Below, piece by piece: positions 1-6,705 of a DNA stretch of 27,305 bases. This DNA comes from SM23-78 sp041479965 (lineage in GTDB: Archaea > Nanobdellota > Nanobdellia > Woesearchaeales > SM23-78): positions 1 to 27,305 of the forward strand of contig JBGOZE010000007.1 in assembly GCA_041479965.1 (NCBI GenBank), read 5' to 3'. The position numbers and the translations under genes are program-made. Numbering within the stretch: position 1 is the first letter of the stretch; each line of letters starts with the position of its first letter. Under the pieces are notes generated by a model. The model searched no databases. It was given only the letters and a program-made list of their open reading frames with translations, and was not told the DNA's origin.

Positions 1-120
1 ACAAAGGAAAGTCTTACAGTAAATCGGCTTAATGGGAACAATGATTCTGATTTCGGATTAGTTTATGACCCAAATATTGATAAATTTAAACGTGGTATCA
101 GAATAATAAAGAGAAAATAG
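1..120 (+). CDS. C-terminal fragment of an unidentified protein
   Basis: Frame 1 is open from the window edge to a TAG at 118-120, giving 39 residues that end in a basic tail (GIRIIKRK). The start lies outside the window. It faces the uS7 gene tail to tail, with 16 bases between the two stops. Asn and Asp are frequent, but I recognise no domain. An open frame of this length at an edge could occur by chance; the main support is that it ends neatly just before the uS7 stop. Confidence 0.45.
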   Translation, partial: TKESLTVNRLNGNNDSDFGLVYDPNIDKFKRGIRIIKRK

Positions 121-136
121 CAAGATTATATAAATT

Positions 137-736
137 TTATCTCGAAGCATCTGCCTGCCTTTCAACTTCGAACTTCTTAGAGATGGCTAGTGACTCTGCT
201 GACTGGTTGTAGGCGTTGATTATCTCCCTGGCAAGGCTTTCCTCTGCTGCGAGCCTGGTGTTGAAGGCCTTTTGGTAGGCTCCTTGGACAAAGAACTTGA
301 GCGCAGTATCTACTCTTCGCTGAGGGCTCATCTCAACTGCTTTTGGATATCTGGCTCCTCCGTACTCGATGGTTATTATCTCTTCTCTTGGAGCAGCGTT
401 CTCTATGGCTTTTACCAGCACTTCAATAGGGTTCTTCTTGGTCCTCTGCTCAACTATCTTGAGGGCGTCCTCGATTAGCTTTGCAGCGCTCACTCCTTTG
501 CCTGTGCAGTGAGAGCTGGTCCTGAAGTGCTTCTTTCCCTTGTGGCCAGGATTCATGGCTCGGTTGATGAGCCTCTCCACTATGAAGAGCTTTGACTTGT
601 GGAATCTCTTGCCAGCATACCTTGCTCCTGTCTTGGGAACAATGACTGGGTTGACATTGATGTATCTTATCAGGCCAGGGTCCTGCACTTTTATTCCTAA
701 GCAGTCCCATCTGTTGAAGGCTAATACTTGCGTCAT
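137..736 (-). CDS. rps7: 30S ribosomal protein uS7 (archaeal S7)
   Basis: This 199-residue protein is uS7, which binds the 3' major domain of 16S rRNA, nucleates assembly of the small-subunit head and lines the E site. Recognisable family segments are KRFHKSKLFIVERLINRAM near residues 43-61, the KNPIEVLVKAIENAAPREE segment in the middle, and the YPKAVEMSPQRRVDTALKF stretch typical of the uS7 helices. The length fits archaeal/eukaryotic S7, which has an N-terminal extension relative to bacteria. A TATA-like element at 758-768 sits about 28 bases upstream of the ATG, so the message is probably leaderless. The gene is divergent from aIF2-gamma. Confidence 0.96.
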   Translation of the reverse strand: MTQVLAFNRWDCLGIKVQDPGLIRYINVNPVIVPKTGARYAGKRFHKSKLFIVERLINRAMNPGHKGKKHFRTSSHCTGKGVSAAKLIEDALKIVEQRTKKNPIEVLVKAIENAAPREEIITIEYGGARYPKAVEMSPQRRVDTALKFFVQGAYQKAFNTRLAAEESLAREIINAYNQSAESLAISKKFEVERQADASR

Positions 737-757
737 GATTTTTTAGGAGAAAATGGC

Positions 758-768
758 TATTTATAAAG
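758..768 (-). promoter_or_regulatory. TATA promoter of the uS7 gene
   Basis: Read on the minus strand the element is CTTTATAAATA, about 28 bases before the uS7 ATG. That spacing places transcription initiation at or next to the start codon. Confidence 0.6.
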
Positions 769-802
769 CTTTTTGTTGGCAACCGACATGGTCTTCGCAA
801 AC

Positions 803-812
803 CTTTATATAT
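803..812 (+). promoter_or_regulatory. TATA promoter of aIF2-gamma gene
   Basis: CTTTATATAT lies about 28 bases upstream of the ATG at 836, preceded by AAAC as a BRE-like flank. Initiation is expected within a few bases of the ATG. A GGTGGT just before the ATG may act as a very close ribosome binding site or may be incidental. Confidence 0.6.
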
Positions 813-835
813 TCTGACTTTTTTCAAGGTGGTAA

Positions 836-2215
836 ATGCCAAAGAAGAAATCGACTGAAAAAACTGATGAAGAAAAAATAGCGGATAAAGCTCCTGATAA
901 GAAAGCCAAAGTGAAAAAGAAGAAGGCAGAAGAAGGAGTCAAGAAAGAAGTAGAGAAGAAAGAAACTGAGAAAAAAGAAGTCGAGGAATATGTCCAGCCT
1001 GTCCTTAACATAGGCCTGGTAGGCCATGTCGACCATGGAAAGACCACCTTGACTGAGAAGCTGACTGGCAAGTGGACTGATACTCATTCTGAGGAGATAA
1101 AAAGAGGTATCACTATCAGATTGGGCTATGCAGACAGCACCTTCAGGAAATGCCCTCTCTGCGAAGGAACTGATGCTTACACTACCAAGAAGAGTTGCGG
1201 CACGCATAATGTTCCTACAAAATTCCTGCGAAAGGTCAGCTTTGTGGATGCTCCTGGGCACGAAAGCCTGATGGCGACCATGCTAAGCGGAGCCACTATC
1301 ATGGACGGCGCGTTGCTTCTGATAGCTGCCAATGAGCCTTGCCCTCAGCCCCAGACAAGAGAGCACTTGGTGGCCTTGAAGATCGCAGGCATAAAGCACG
1401 TCGTTGTAGTCCAGAACAAGATTGACCTGGTTACCAAGGAAAAAGCCTTGAGGAATTACAAGGAAATCCAGGATTTCCTGAAAGGCACTGACTATGAGAA
1501 AGTCCCAATCATTCCATTAAGCGCCCAGCACGGAGTGAATGTCGATGCCTTGATAAAAGCGATTGAGGATAATATTCCGACGCCAAAACGAGATCCTAAT
1601 GCGGACCCATTGCTACTGGTGGCAAGGAGCTTTGACATCAGCAAGCCAGGCACCTTGCCTGACAAGCTCAAAGGCGGAGTACTGGGAGGAGCGATTGTGA
1701 GAGGCAAGCTGAAGACTGGCGACAGGATTGAGATAAGGCCTGGCAGGATTGTCGAGGAGATGAACAAGACTGTTGCCAAGCCCATATTCACCACCATTGT
1801 CAGCTCCATGACGGGCGGCACCATTGTTGAAGAGCTTGGCCCTGGCGGCAGTGTGGCAGTTCAGACTTCCCTTGACCCTAGCGTGGTGCATTCAGACAAC
1901 CTGACTGGCAGCGTGGTGGGCCTTCCTGGCAAACTGCCCAAGGTGTGGTATGATCTGGTTCTTGAAGTCCATCTTCTTGAAAGGGTTGTCGGCAGCCAAG
2001 AGGAGCTGAAGGTCGAGCCCATCAAGATTAATGAAGTTCTTCTGCTGAATGTTAACGGCGGAAGGAGCACTGGTTTTGTCTATGAGATTGGAAAGAACCT
2101 TGCTAAATGCAAGCTCAAGATTCCTCTCTGCGCAGACACCACCGACAAGGTCACCATCTCCAGGAAAGTAGGCACCAGGTTCAGGCTCATAGGCTACGCG
2201 ACCATAAAAGAATAG
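836..2215 (+). CDS. eif2g: Translation initiation factor 2 subunit gamma (aIF2-gamma)
   Basis: This is the GTPase core of the heterotrimeric factor that carries initiator Met-tRNA to the small subunit. The G1 loop GHVDHGKT is at residues 63-70, G3 DAPGH at 138-142 and G4 NKID at 194-197. A zinc-knuckle insert has CPLC at 106-109, then C121 with H124 close by, where the fourth ligand is often Cys in relatives. Beta-barrel domains II and III follow to residue 459. About 52 residues of Lys/Glu-rich low-complexity sequence precede the G domain, which most archaeal homologues lack. The ATG at 836 fits the TATA spacing, so the extension is probably translated. It is divergent from uS7. Confidence 0.95.
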   Translation: MPKKKSTEKTDEEKIADKAPDKKAKVKKKKAEEGVKKEVEKKETEKKEVEEYVQPVLNIGLVGHVDHGKTTLTEKLTGKWTDTHSEEIKRGITIRLGYADSTFRKCPLCEGTDAYTTKKSCGTHNVPTKFLRKVSFVDAPGHESLMATMLSGATIMDGALLLIAANEPCPQPQTREHLVALKIAGIKHVVVVQNKIDLVTKEKALRNYKEIQDFLKGTDYEKVPIIPLSAQHGVNVDALIKAIEDNIPTPKRDPNADPLLLVARSFDISKPGTLPDKLKGGVLGGAIVRGKLKTGDRIEIRPGRIVEEMNKTVAKPIFTTIVSSMTGGTIVEELGPGGSVAVQTSLDPSVVHSDNLTGSVVGLPGKLPKVWYDLVLEVHLLERVVGSQEELKVEPIKINEVLLLNVNGGRSTGFVYEIGKNLAKCKLKIPLCADTTDKVTISRKVGTRFRLIGYATIKE

Positions 2216-2273
2216 ATTAATTATTTCTTGCCAATAGGTGTTCAGGTCCTGTTATTCATCTAATTATCAAAAA

Positions 2274-2283
2274 CTTTAAATAT
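2274..2283 (+). promoter_or_regulatory. TATA promoter of the Tyr-rich secreted protein gene
   Basis: CTTTAAATAT is preceded by AAAA. The expected start near 2305 gives a leader of about 14 bases that contains the strong Shine-Dalgarno-like GAGGGGG at 2311-2317 just before the ATG at 2319. This gene therefore looks SD-led, unlike its neighbours. Confidence 0.55.
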
Positions 2284-2318
2284 GCTCTGAGATTACCCAG
2301 TACCACTATAGAGGGGGA

Positions 2319-2690
2319 ATGAAAATGAAAGGTGACAAATTACTGATATTTGTTCTAATAGGATTAGCCTTGGCATTGATAGGAGCAATGAGCGTCTCAG
2401 CTACCTGCGATGGGCATAACGACTGTGGCCAGCACTATACTATGCCTAGTTGCGGAAGTTGGGGCTCTGGATGCGGAGGAGGCTATTATTACAATTATAT
2501 GCCTGCAGTCTATTACAGGCCAGTCTATAACTACAACTGGTACAGACCAACCTATTACTACCCTAATTACTATTCTGGATTCTACAGCTTATATCCTCGC
2601 TACTATGGAGGATATAATGGAGGCTACTATGGCGGTTATGGAAACTACTACGGTGGCTACGGAGGATCTTACAACCGTTGGTGGTGGTAA
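2319..2690 (+). CDS. Secreted Tyr/Gly-rich low-complexity protein, function unknown
   Basis: A 123-residue protein with a classical signal peptide: MKMKGDK, then a hydrophobic core LLIFVLIGLALALIGA, with likely cleavage after SVSA at residue 28. The predicted mature part of about 95 residues has roughly 27 Tyr and 20 Gly, four Cys (30, 36, 45, 52), and ends in three Trp. The C-terminal half is built from GGY/GGYY/GNYY units. Glycine-tyrosine repeats recall structural, adhesive or cell-surface proteins, but I cannot name a family. The four Cys before the repeat suggest disulfides or metal binding. A second in-frame ATG at 2325 is an alternative start. It is monocistronic, with a strong SD, so it may be well expressed. 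Confidence 0.85.
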   Translation: MKMKGDKLLIFVLIGLALALIGAMSVSATCDGHNDCGQHYTMPSCGSWGSGCGGGYYYNYMPAVYYRPVYNYNWYRPTYYYPNYYSGFYSLYPRYYGGYNGGYYGGYGNYYGGYGGSYNRWWW

Positions 2691-2711
2691 GCTCTTCTTA
2701 CGCGATAAAAT

Positions 2712-2826
2712 GAACAACCTCTGCCTTTAGGCAGAGGTATCTACTAACAAGCAGAGGTTGTTCGTCCAGAAATTCGTCTTATCTTACTTGGCTCGAAAAC
2801 CAGAGTATGCGATGGACGAATTTCTG
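2712..2826 (+). other. Nested inverted repeats with mutually exclusive pairings (possible structured RNA or 3'-UTR element)
   Basis: Starting 21 bases after the Tyr-rich gene, 2718-2725 (CCTCTGCC) pairs perfectly with 2730-2737 around a TTTA loop. The same 5' arm, extended to 2712-2724, also pairs perfectly over 13 bp with 2751-2763. A second perfect 12-bp repeat pairs 2767-2778 with 2815-2826, and 2761-2767 can instead pair with 2814-2820. The arms therefore compete with each other. I find no good upstream TATA box dedicated to this block, so it may be the 3' UTR of the secreted protein, an RNA switch, or the scar of a small repeat element. Confidence 0.5.
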
Positions 2827-2856
2827 AAATCGAATGTTAGCCAGAGCTGGAGAAAA

Positions 2857-2866
2857 CTTTATAAAC
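2857..2866 (+). promoter_or_regulatory. TATA element upstream of a 23-codon ORF
   Basis: CTTTATAAAC matches the promoters of this window. The expected initiation point is about 2887-2890, a few bases before the ATG at 2894. It may drive the short ORF, or act as a distal promoter for the uS15 gene. Confidence 0.45.
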
Positions 2867-2893
2867 CACTCTTTTTCTCTTCTTGCTACACTG

Positions 2894-2965
2894 ATGGATG
2901 AACTGGTCGAAAGGCTCGTTCATGCTGGAAGCATAAGAATTCTCTTATTGTTTCCAAGAAAATAA
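2894..2965 (+). CDS. Possible 23-residue microprotein or N-terminal gene remnant
   Basis: An ATG placed shortly after a good TATA box opens a 23-codon frame (begins MDELVERLVHAG, ends LLLFPRK) that closes with TAA at 2963-2965. The beginning looks like an amphipathic helix of the kind found at the start of many proteins, so this may be what remains of a longer gene whose body was lost. It could equally be chance. No downstream frame continues it before the uS15 gene. Confidence 0.2.
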   Translation: MDELVERLVHAGSIRILLLFPRK

Positions 2966-2967
2966 AG

Positions 2968-2977
2968 CTATAAAAAA
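2968..2977 (+). promoter_or_regulatory. Probable TATA promoter of the uS15-DHH operon
   Basis: GCTATAAAAA with expected initiation near 2999 gives a leader of about 27 bases carrying GAGGT at 3015-3019, a Shine-Dalgarno-like site eight bases before the ATG at 3027. Confidence 0.4.
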
Positions 2978-3026
2978 ATTGTTAAGATAATTCCATAGTG
3001 AAAAGCAAATTAGCGAGGTAGATAAA

Positions 3027-3482
3027 ATGTCACGTATGCATTCAGGAGCAAGAGGAAAGAGCAGGAGCACCAAGCCCAGCAAGAAGGTTGTGCCTAGCTG
3101 GCTGAAGTACAAGCCTAAGGAGATTGAGTTGCTCGTCGTGAAGTTCGCCAAGGAAGGAAAAAGTCCTTCTCAGATAGGCATCTACTTGAGGGACGAGTAC
3201 GGTATCCCTGATGTCAAGGCAATTGTCAAGAAGAGCATCAGCACCATCCTCAATGAGAAGAACCTGTCAAAGGAAGTTCCCGAGGATCTGATGGCGTTGA
3301 TTAGAAAAGCAGTCCTCATAAGGAAGCATATGCTTGATAACAAAGGAGACATGACTGCTCTGCGAGGCTTGATTCTCACTGAGTCAAAGATCAAGAGGCT
3401 CACCAAGTATTACAGGAACACTGGAAGGCTTCCTCTGAACTGGAAATATGACCCTGAAAAGATCAAGCTGGTCGTAGAATAA
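3027..3482 (+). CDS. rps15: 30S ribosomal protein uS15 (archaeal type)
   Basis: 151 residues, the archaeal/eukaryotic form of uS15, which binds 16S rRNA helices early in small-subunit assembly. It has the basic archaeal N terminus (MSRMHSGARGKSRSTKP) absent from bacteria, then the region of PSQIGIYLRDEYGIPDV, and the conserved C-terminal helical part containing DNKGDMTALRGL and KRLTKYYRNTGRLP. The ATG has GAGGT at suitable spacing. Its stop lies two bases before the ATG of the DHH nuclease, so the two are co-transcribed; uS15 next to a RecJ-like gene is a familiar archaeal arrangement. Confidence 0.96.
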   Translation: MSRMHSGARGKSRSTKPSKKVVPSWLKYKPKEIELLVVKFAKEGKSPSQIGIYLRDEYGIPDVKAIVKKSISTILNEKNLSKEVPEDLMALIRKAVLIRKHMLDNKGDMTALRGLILTESKIKRLTKYYRNTGRLPLNWKYDPEKIKLVVE

Positions 3483-3484
3483 GC

Positions 3485-4909
3485 ATGGCTAGTAATAATT
3501 TTGAGGAATTTGAGGCAGCCCTTAAAAGGACTGCTGAAGATTTTAAGAAGATAGACCATTCTAAGACTGTGAAGCTTGTAAGCAACCTGGATGCTGACGG
3601 AATAACAGCTGCTTCTATCATGGTTCGAACGCTTGAAAGGCAGAACCTATCCTATTCCCTCACCATCTTACATCAGCTCAAGGAGAGCAATGCAAAGGAA
3701 CTGGCTGAGGAGGATTATAATTATTATATCTTCTGCGACCTGGGCTCTGGCCAATTGAAATCCCTCAACAAGCACTTCAAGGGCAAGCAAGTCTTTGTGC
3801 TTGACCATCACGAGGTGCAGGGAAAGCCAGATGATAATATTGTGCATATCAATCCCCATGAGTTCGGCTTTGACAGCTCTAAAGAGGTCAGCGCTGCTGG
3901 CGTGTGCTTCTTCTTTGCCAGAGCAGTAAGCAAGGAGAACGAAGACTTAGCTTATCTGGCTATCATCGGAGCTATAGGTGATGTCCAGGAGAAGAATGGA
4001 TTCAGCGGATTGAATACCATGATTCTTGACATGGCTGTCAAGCAGAAGAAAATAAAGGTGGAGAAGGGCTTGAAGCTTTTCGGATTGCAGACCAGATACC
4101 TCCACAAATTGCTTGAGTACAGCTCTGACCTTGGGATTCCAGGAGTGACTGGGAGCGAGTCAGGGGCAGTGCAGTTCTTGAACAGGCTCGGGATTGAGCC
4201 AGCAGACCACAAAGGCCGATGGAGGACTTATAATGACCTTAGCAACGATGAGAAGAAGAGGCTTGTGGCTGGCATTGTGATGAAGAGGCAGACTGGCAGC
4301 GTAAAGAATCCTGAGGATATCTTCACCAACATCTACATCCTGGAGGAGGAGAAACCAGGCCATTTCAGGGATGCCAAGGAATTCTCAACTTTGCTCAACT
4401 CCTGCGGAAGGCTGAACAATGCCTCTCTTGGCATCGGCGCTTGTCTTAATGATAAGAAGCAGAGAGCCAAGGCAATGGCTAGCTTGATGGAGTACAAGAA
4501 AGAGATTGTGAGTTCTATGAACTGGTACAAAGACCATTCTGCCAGGGAGAAGTCTGACAGGATCATCAAGGGCAGCAACTACATCATCATCAATGCCAAG
4601 GACAATGTCCTGTCGACCATGATTGGCACCATGGCTAGCATGATATCAAAGAACAGTGAGATGGAGAGCAACATCTTTGTGCTGAGCATGGCAAGGAATC
4701 ATGACAACACCACCAAGGTATCTCTTCGGATTACTGGCAATCCTGAGAGCGTTGACTTGAAGAGCATTGTGGCTGAGCTGGTCGAGAGGATTGGCGGGGA
4801 AGCTGGAGGGCATCAGCACGCTGCAGGCGCAATCATCGACACTGAGCATGAAAACAGGTTCATAGAGGCTGCCAAGGAATTGTTTGAGAACATGAATCTT
4901 CTCCAGTAG
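3485..4909 (+). CDS. DHH/DHHA1 family single-strand exonuclease (archaeal RecJ/GAN-like)
   Basis: 474 residues with DHH phosphoesterase motifs in order: LDADG at residues 35-39 (D36, D38), CDLGSG with D85, DHH at 107-109, and GAIGD ending at D166. These Asp/His residues bind two Mn/Mg ions. The C-terminal DHHA1 substrate domain carries GGEAGGHQHAAGA at 437-449. Archaeal proteins of this architecture are 5'-3' single-strand exonucleases linked to GINS/CMG (GAN), to DNA end resection or to RNA turnover; I cannot tell which from sequence. It follows uS15 by two bases, with no separate promoter needed. The catalytic set is intact, so I expect activity. Confidence 0.9.
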   Translation: MASNNFEEFEAALKRTAEDFKKIDHSKTVKLVSNLDADGITAASIMVRTLERQNLSYSLTILHQLKESNAKELAEEDYNYYIFCDLGSGQLKSLNKHFKGKQVFVLDHHEVQGKPDDNIVHINPHEFGFDSSKEVSAAGVCFFFARAVSKENEDLAYLAIIGAIGDVQEKNGFSGLNTMILDMAVKQKKIKVEKGLKLFGLQTRYLHKLLEYSSDLGIPGVTGSESGAVQFLNRLGIEPADHKGRWRTYNDLSNDEKKRLVAGIVMKRQTGSVKNPEDIFTNIYILEEEKPGHFRDAKEFSTLLNSCGRLNNASLGIGACLNDKKQRAKAMASLMEYKKEIVSSMNWYKDHSAREKSDRIIKGSNYIIINAKDNVLSTMIGTMASMISKNSEMESNIFVLSMARNHDNTTKVSLRITGNPESVDLKSIVAELVERIGGEAGGHQHAAGAIIDTEHENRFIEAAKELFENMNLLQ

Positions 4910-4950
4910 ATTTTCATTCGTGACTACTTCTTAATGATTAAATTAACGAA

Positions 4951-4960
4951 AGATTTAAAT
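4951..4960 (+). promoter_or_regulatory. TATA promoter upstream of the 118-residue ORF
   Basis: AGATTTAAAT preceded by ACGAA. Initiation near 4982 would give a leader of about 70 bases, long for this window. The leader contains two short overlapping ORFs and a strong GGGGGAG at 5041-5047. Confidence 0.45.
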
Positions 4961-5053
4961 GTCAACGGGAATTCTCTGTCACCACGAATACTTCAGATGC
5001 ATGATCACGCCAACAATGATGGCAGAGTTCAAAAACACCCGGGGGAGTAAGAG

Positions 5054-5410
5054 ATGAACAGTGACGAGGCGTGCAGGAGCGTTGAGATACCTGAGCTAGG
5101 CTTGGAAGATTACATGATAGTGAAGACAGAGGATTTTTCTTGCGGTGAAGGCATCAGTAAGACAGGCCGCTGTTATCAAGGCATCTGCTGCAATGGCAGG
5201 CACTACATCTTTGAGACTCCTAACGAGCACAACTTTGATGTCAGCACGAGCGGCAAGGTCATGCCTAAGTATGCCTGGGAGATAGTCCACATCGACGAGG
5301 GAGGAATAGCCATCGTCAAGAAAATAACTGACTCTGCCAAGCTCGAGAGGATAATCAATGAAGAGTGCAAGGACTTTCCCCTGGGTGAGCTGGACTACGC
5401 ATCCAACTGA
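5054..5410 (+). CDS. Hypothetical protein, 118 residues
   Basis: I do not recognise this protein. It is acidic overall, with four Cys in the first half (CGEG, then GRCYQGICCNGRHY near residues 38-50) and a C-terminal part predicted alternating beta strand and helix. No signal peptide or membrane segment is visible. The ATG at 5054 follows GGGGGAG by six bases, a convincing ribosome binding site. It has its own TATA box. The clustered cysteines might bind a metal or form disulfides, but this is inference only. It precedes a signal-peptidase-like gene that has its own promoter. Confidence 0.75.
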   Translation: MNSDEACRSVEIPELGLEDYMIVKTEDFSCGEGISKTGRCYQGICCNGRHYIFETPNEHNFDVSTSGKVMPKYAWEIVHIDEGGIAIVKKITDSAKLERIINEECKDFPLGELDYASN

Positions 5411-5480
5411 AACATCTGAAATATCAACCAGAGCCTCATTCTTTTTTTATACCACTATCAAGTAGTTAAAAAACCGAAAG

Positions 5481-5490
5481 ATTTATAAAT
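5481..5490 (+). promoter_or_regulatory. TATA promoter of the signal-peptidase-like gene
   Basis: ATTTATAAAT after CCGAAAG; expected initiation near 5512, giving a short leader with GGGGGA just before the ATG at 5528. Confidence 0.6.
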
Positions 5491-5527
5491 AAAGGATACC
5501 ACATATGACTGTATTTTGGGGGATAAG

Positions 5528-6088
5528 ATGATAAAAAAAATACTATTGCTCATCTGCGTATTTCTTTTAGGAGTCATAGCCACAAACATTTACTCCCACG
5601 TCGCCTCTGCACAGCAGGACACGCAAGGACTGCAGGTGCCAGACAACAATGATGTGGGCGGCTACGAGTACAAGACAGACAACGCTCTGAGCAGGGCCAT
5701 GCTGCACGAGACAGGCAACGAAGTGGCCTCACCCTCAGACTGGATTCCAGAGGACTTCATACTTGTGACCAATGAAAAGGTCGTGCTCAACATCCAAGGG
5801 GCAGAATGGGCTTCTTTCACAGACACCAATTCCATGGACCCAGTCATAGACGCAGGAGCCAATGCAATAGAAGTGATTCCCGAGTCGCCTGAAGATATCC
5901 AAGTCGGTGACATTGTAGCCTATGAATCAGAGTATGCAGAAGGCACCATCATCCACAGAGTTGTTTACAAAGCCCAGGACGAGAAAGGCCCTTACTTTGT
6001 GCTCAAAGGAGACAACAACCCAATCAACGACCCTGGCAAGATAAGGTTCGAGCAGATAAAAAGAGTAGTCGTAGCAATCATATACTGA
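5528..6088 (+). CDS. Signal peptidase I-like serine protease (S26/S24 fold)
   Basis: 186 residues from ATG 5528, chosen over an upstream TTG at 5516 because the GGGGGA ribosome binding site overlaps that TTG. An N-terminal hydrophobic segment (ILLLICVFLLGVIATNIY) anchors or exports the protein. The catalytic Ser lies in TNSMDP (S102), as in the SM-P box B of signal peptidases; VGDIVAY is box C-like, and the His of TIIHRVV (H143) replaces the bacterial Lys as in archaeal/ER Sec11 enzymes. KGDNN with D162 or D168 completes the expected Ser-His-Asp set. There is no C-terminal membrane helix. A 60-residue acidic spacer between anchor and fold is unusual, so it may be a specialised protease rather than the housekeeping enzyme. 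Confidence 0.8.
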   Translation: MIKKILLLICVFLLGVIATNIYSHVASAQQDTQGLQVPDNNDVGGYEYKTDNALSRAMLHETGNEVASPSDWIPEDFILVTNEKVVLNIQGAEWASFTDTNSMDPVIDAGANAIEVIPESPEDIQVGDIVAYESEYAEGTIIHRVVYKAQDEKGPYFVLKGDNNPINDPGKIRFEQIKRVVVAIIY

Positions 6089-6143
6089 TTATAATCCAAC
6101 TAATCTAAGTTAATCCTAGTTCGATACCAAGAAGAGGTGTGAT

Positions 6144-6632
6144 ATGCGACCTTCATATATCATGGACCTGGAACAAAGGATACAACATGGCTTGAAGGCA
6201 GTAGAATGCGATTTACCCATAAAAAAAGAGGGTGCAACACCTTACAAGGTAGAGCACATCAATCCTAATGGCAAAGGGACATATCACATCATCAAGCTCA
6301 CATATGATGATGCTGGATTCATCACGCCACCTGAGCCTGCTGGCTTCAAGGATGCATTCCTAAAATATTATTCACACATAATAGGAATTGAATATTTGAC
6401 GAATGAAAAATCCAATGCCTCCGACCCTGTAAGGATAAGGCTGCCTGAATCTGACCAACATCCTAAAGTGACCGCTACTCTTGACCCATACCAAAAGACA
6501 ATGTATTTCAGCTACAATAAAAAAGACCAGGAATCCCAGCTGGTAATACGTGAATTCGTAGAAAAGCTGTTGAATGGCGACAAAAGCCAAAACCACAATA
6601 GCACAAATTCACTTAATGAATCGCTGATTTGA
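6144..6632 (+). CDS. Hypothetical protein, 162 residues
   Basis: I do not recognise this protein. It has no signal peptide or transmembrane segment. The sequence is mixed alpha/beta with a YHIIKLTYDD strand near residues 47-56 and a long C-terminal helix (LVIREFVEKLLNG) followed by an Asn/Ser-rich tail of about 18 residues. The ATG at 6144 has AGAGGTG at 6133-6139 as ribosome binding site; an alternative in-frame ATG lies six codons later. No clear TATA box stands between it and the preceding protease gene, only 55 bases away, so it could be a second cistron. Confidence 0.75.
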   Translation: MRPSYIMDLEQRIQHGLKAVECDLPIKKEGATPYKVEHINPNGKGTYHIIKLTYDDAGFITPPEPAGFKDAFLKYYSHIIGIEYLTNEKSNASDPVRIRLPESDQHPKVTATLDPYQKTMYFSYNKKDQESQLVIREFVEKLLNGDKSQNHNSTNSLNESLI

Positions 6633-6674
6633 GATTGAGCATTCGGCTTACAGACTATCTGATTTTTCAATTAA

Positions 6675-6684
6675 TTTTTTATAC
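6675..6684 (+). promoter_or_regulatory. TATA promoter of the methionine aminopeptidase gene
   Basis: TTTTTTATAC is centred 26 bases before the ATG at 6706, so the transcript is expected to start at the initiation codon. Confidence 0.6.
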
Positions 6685-6705
6685 TCCTCTAATTCTCTCG
6701 TTCGT

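Noticed and set aside
450..842. 130-codon minus-strand ORF overlapping uS7
   Set aside because: Different frame from the clear uS7 gene and without any family similarity.
2410..2730. 106-codon ORF in another frame of the Tyr-rich gene
   Set aside because: It is a shadow of the repeat codons, has no start signal of its own, and lacks the signal peptide of the main frame.
2700..2850. Small transposon remnant (MITE) at the inverted repeats
   Set aside because: The repeats are nested rather than terminal, no target-site duplication is visible, and no second copy occurs in the window.
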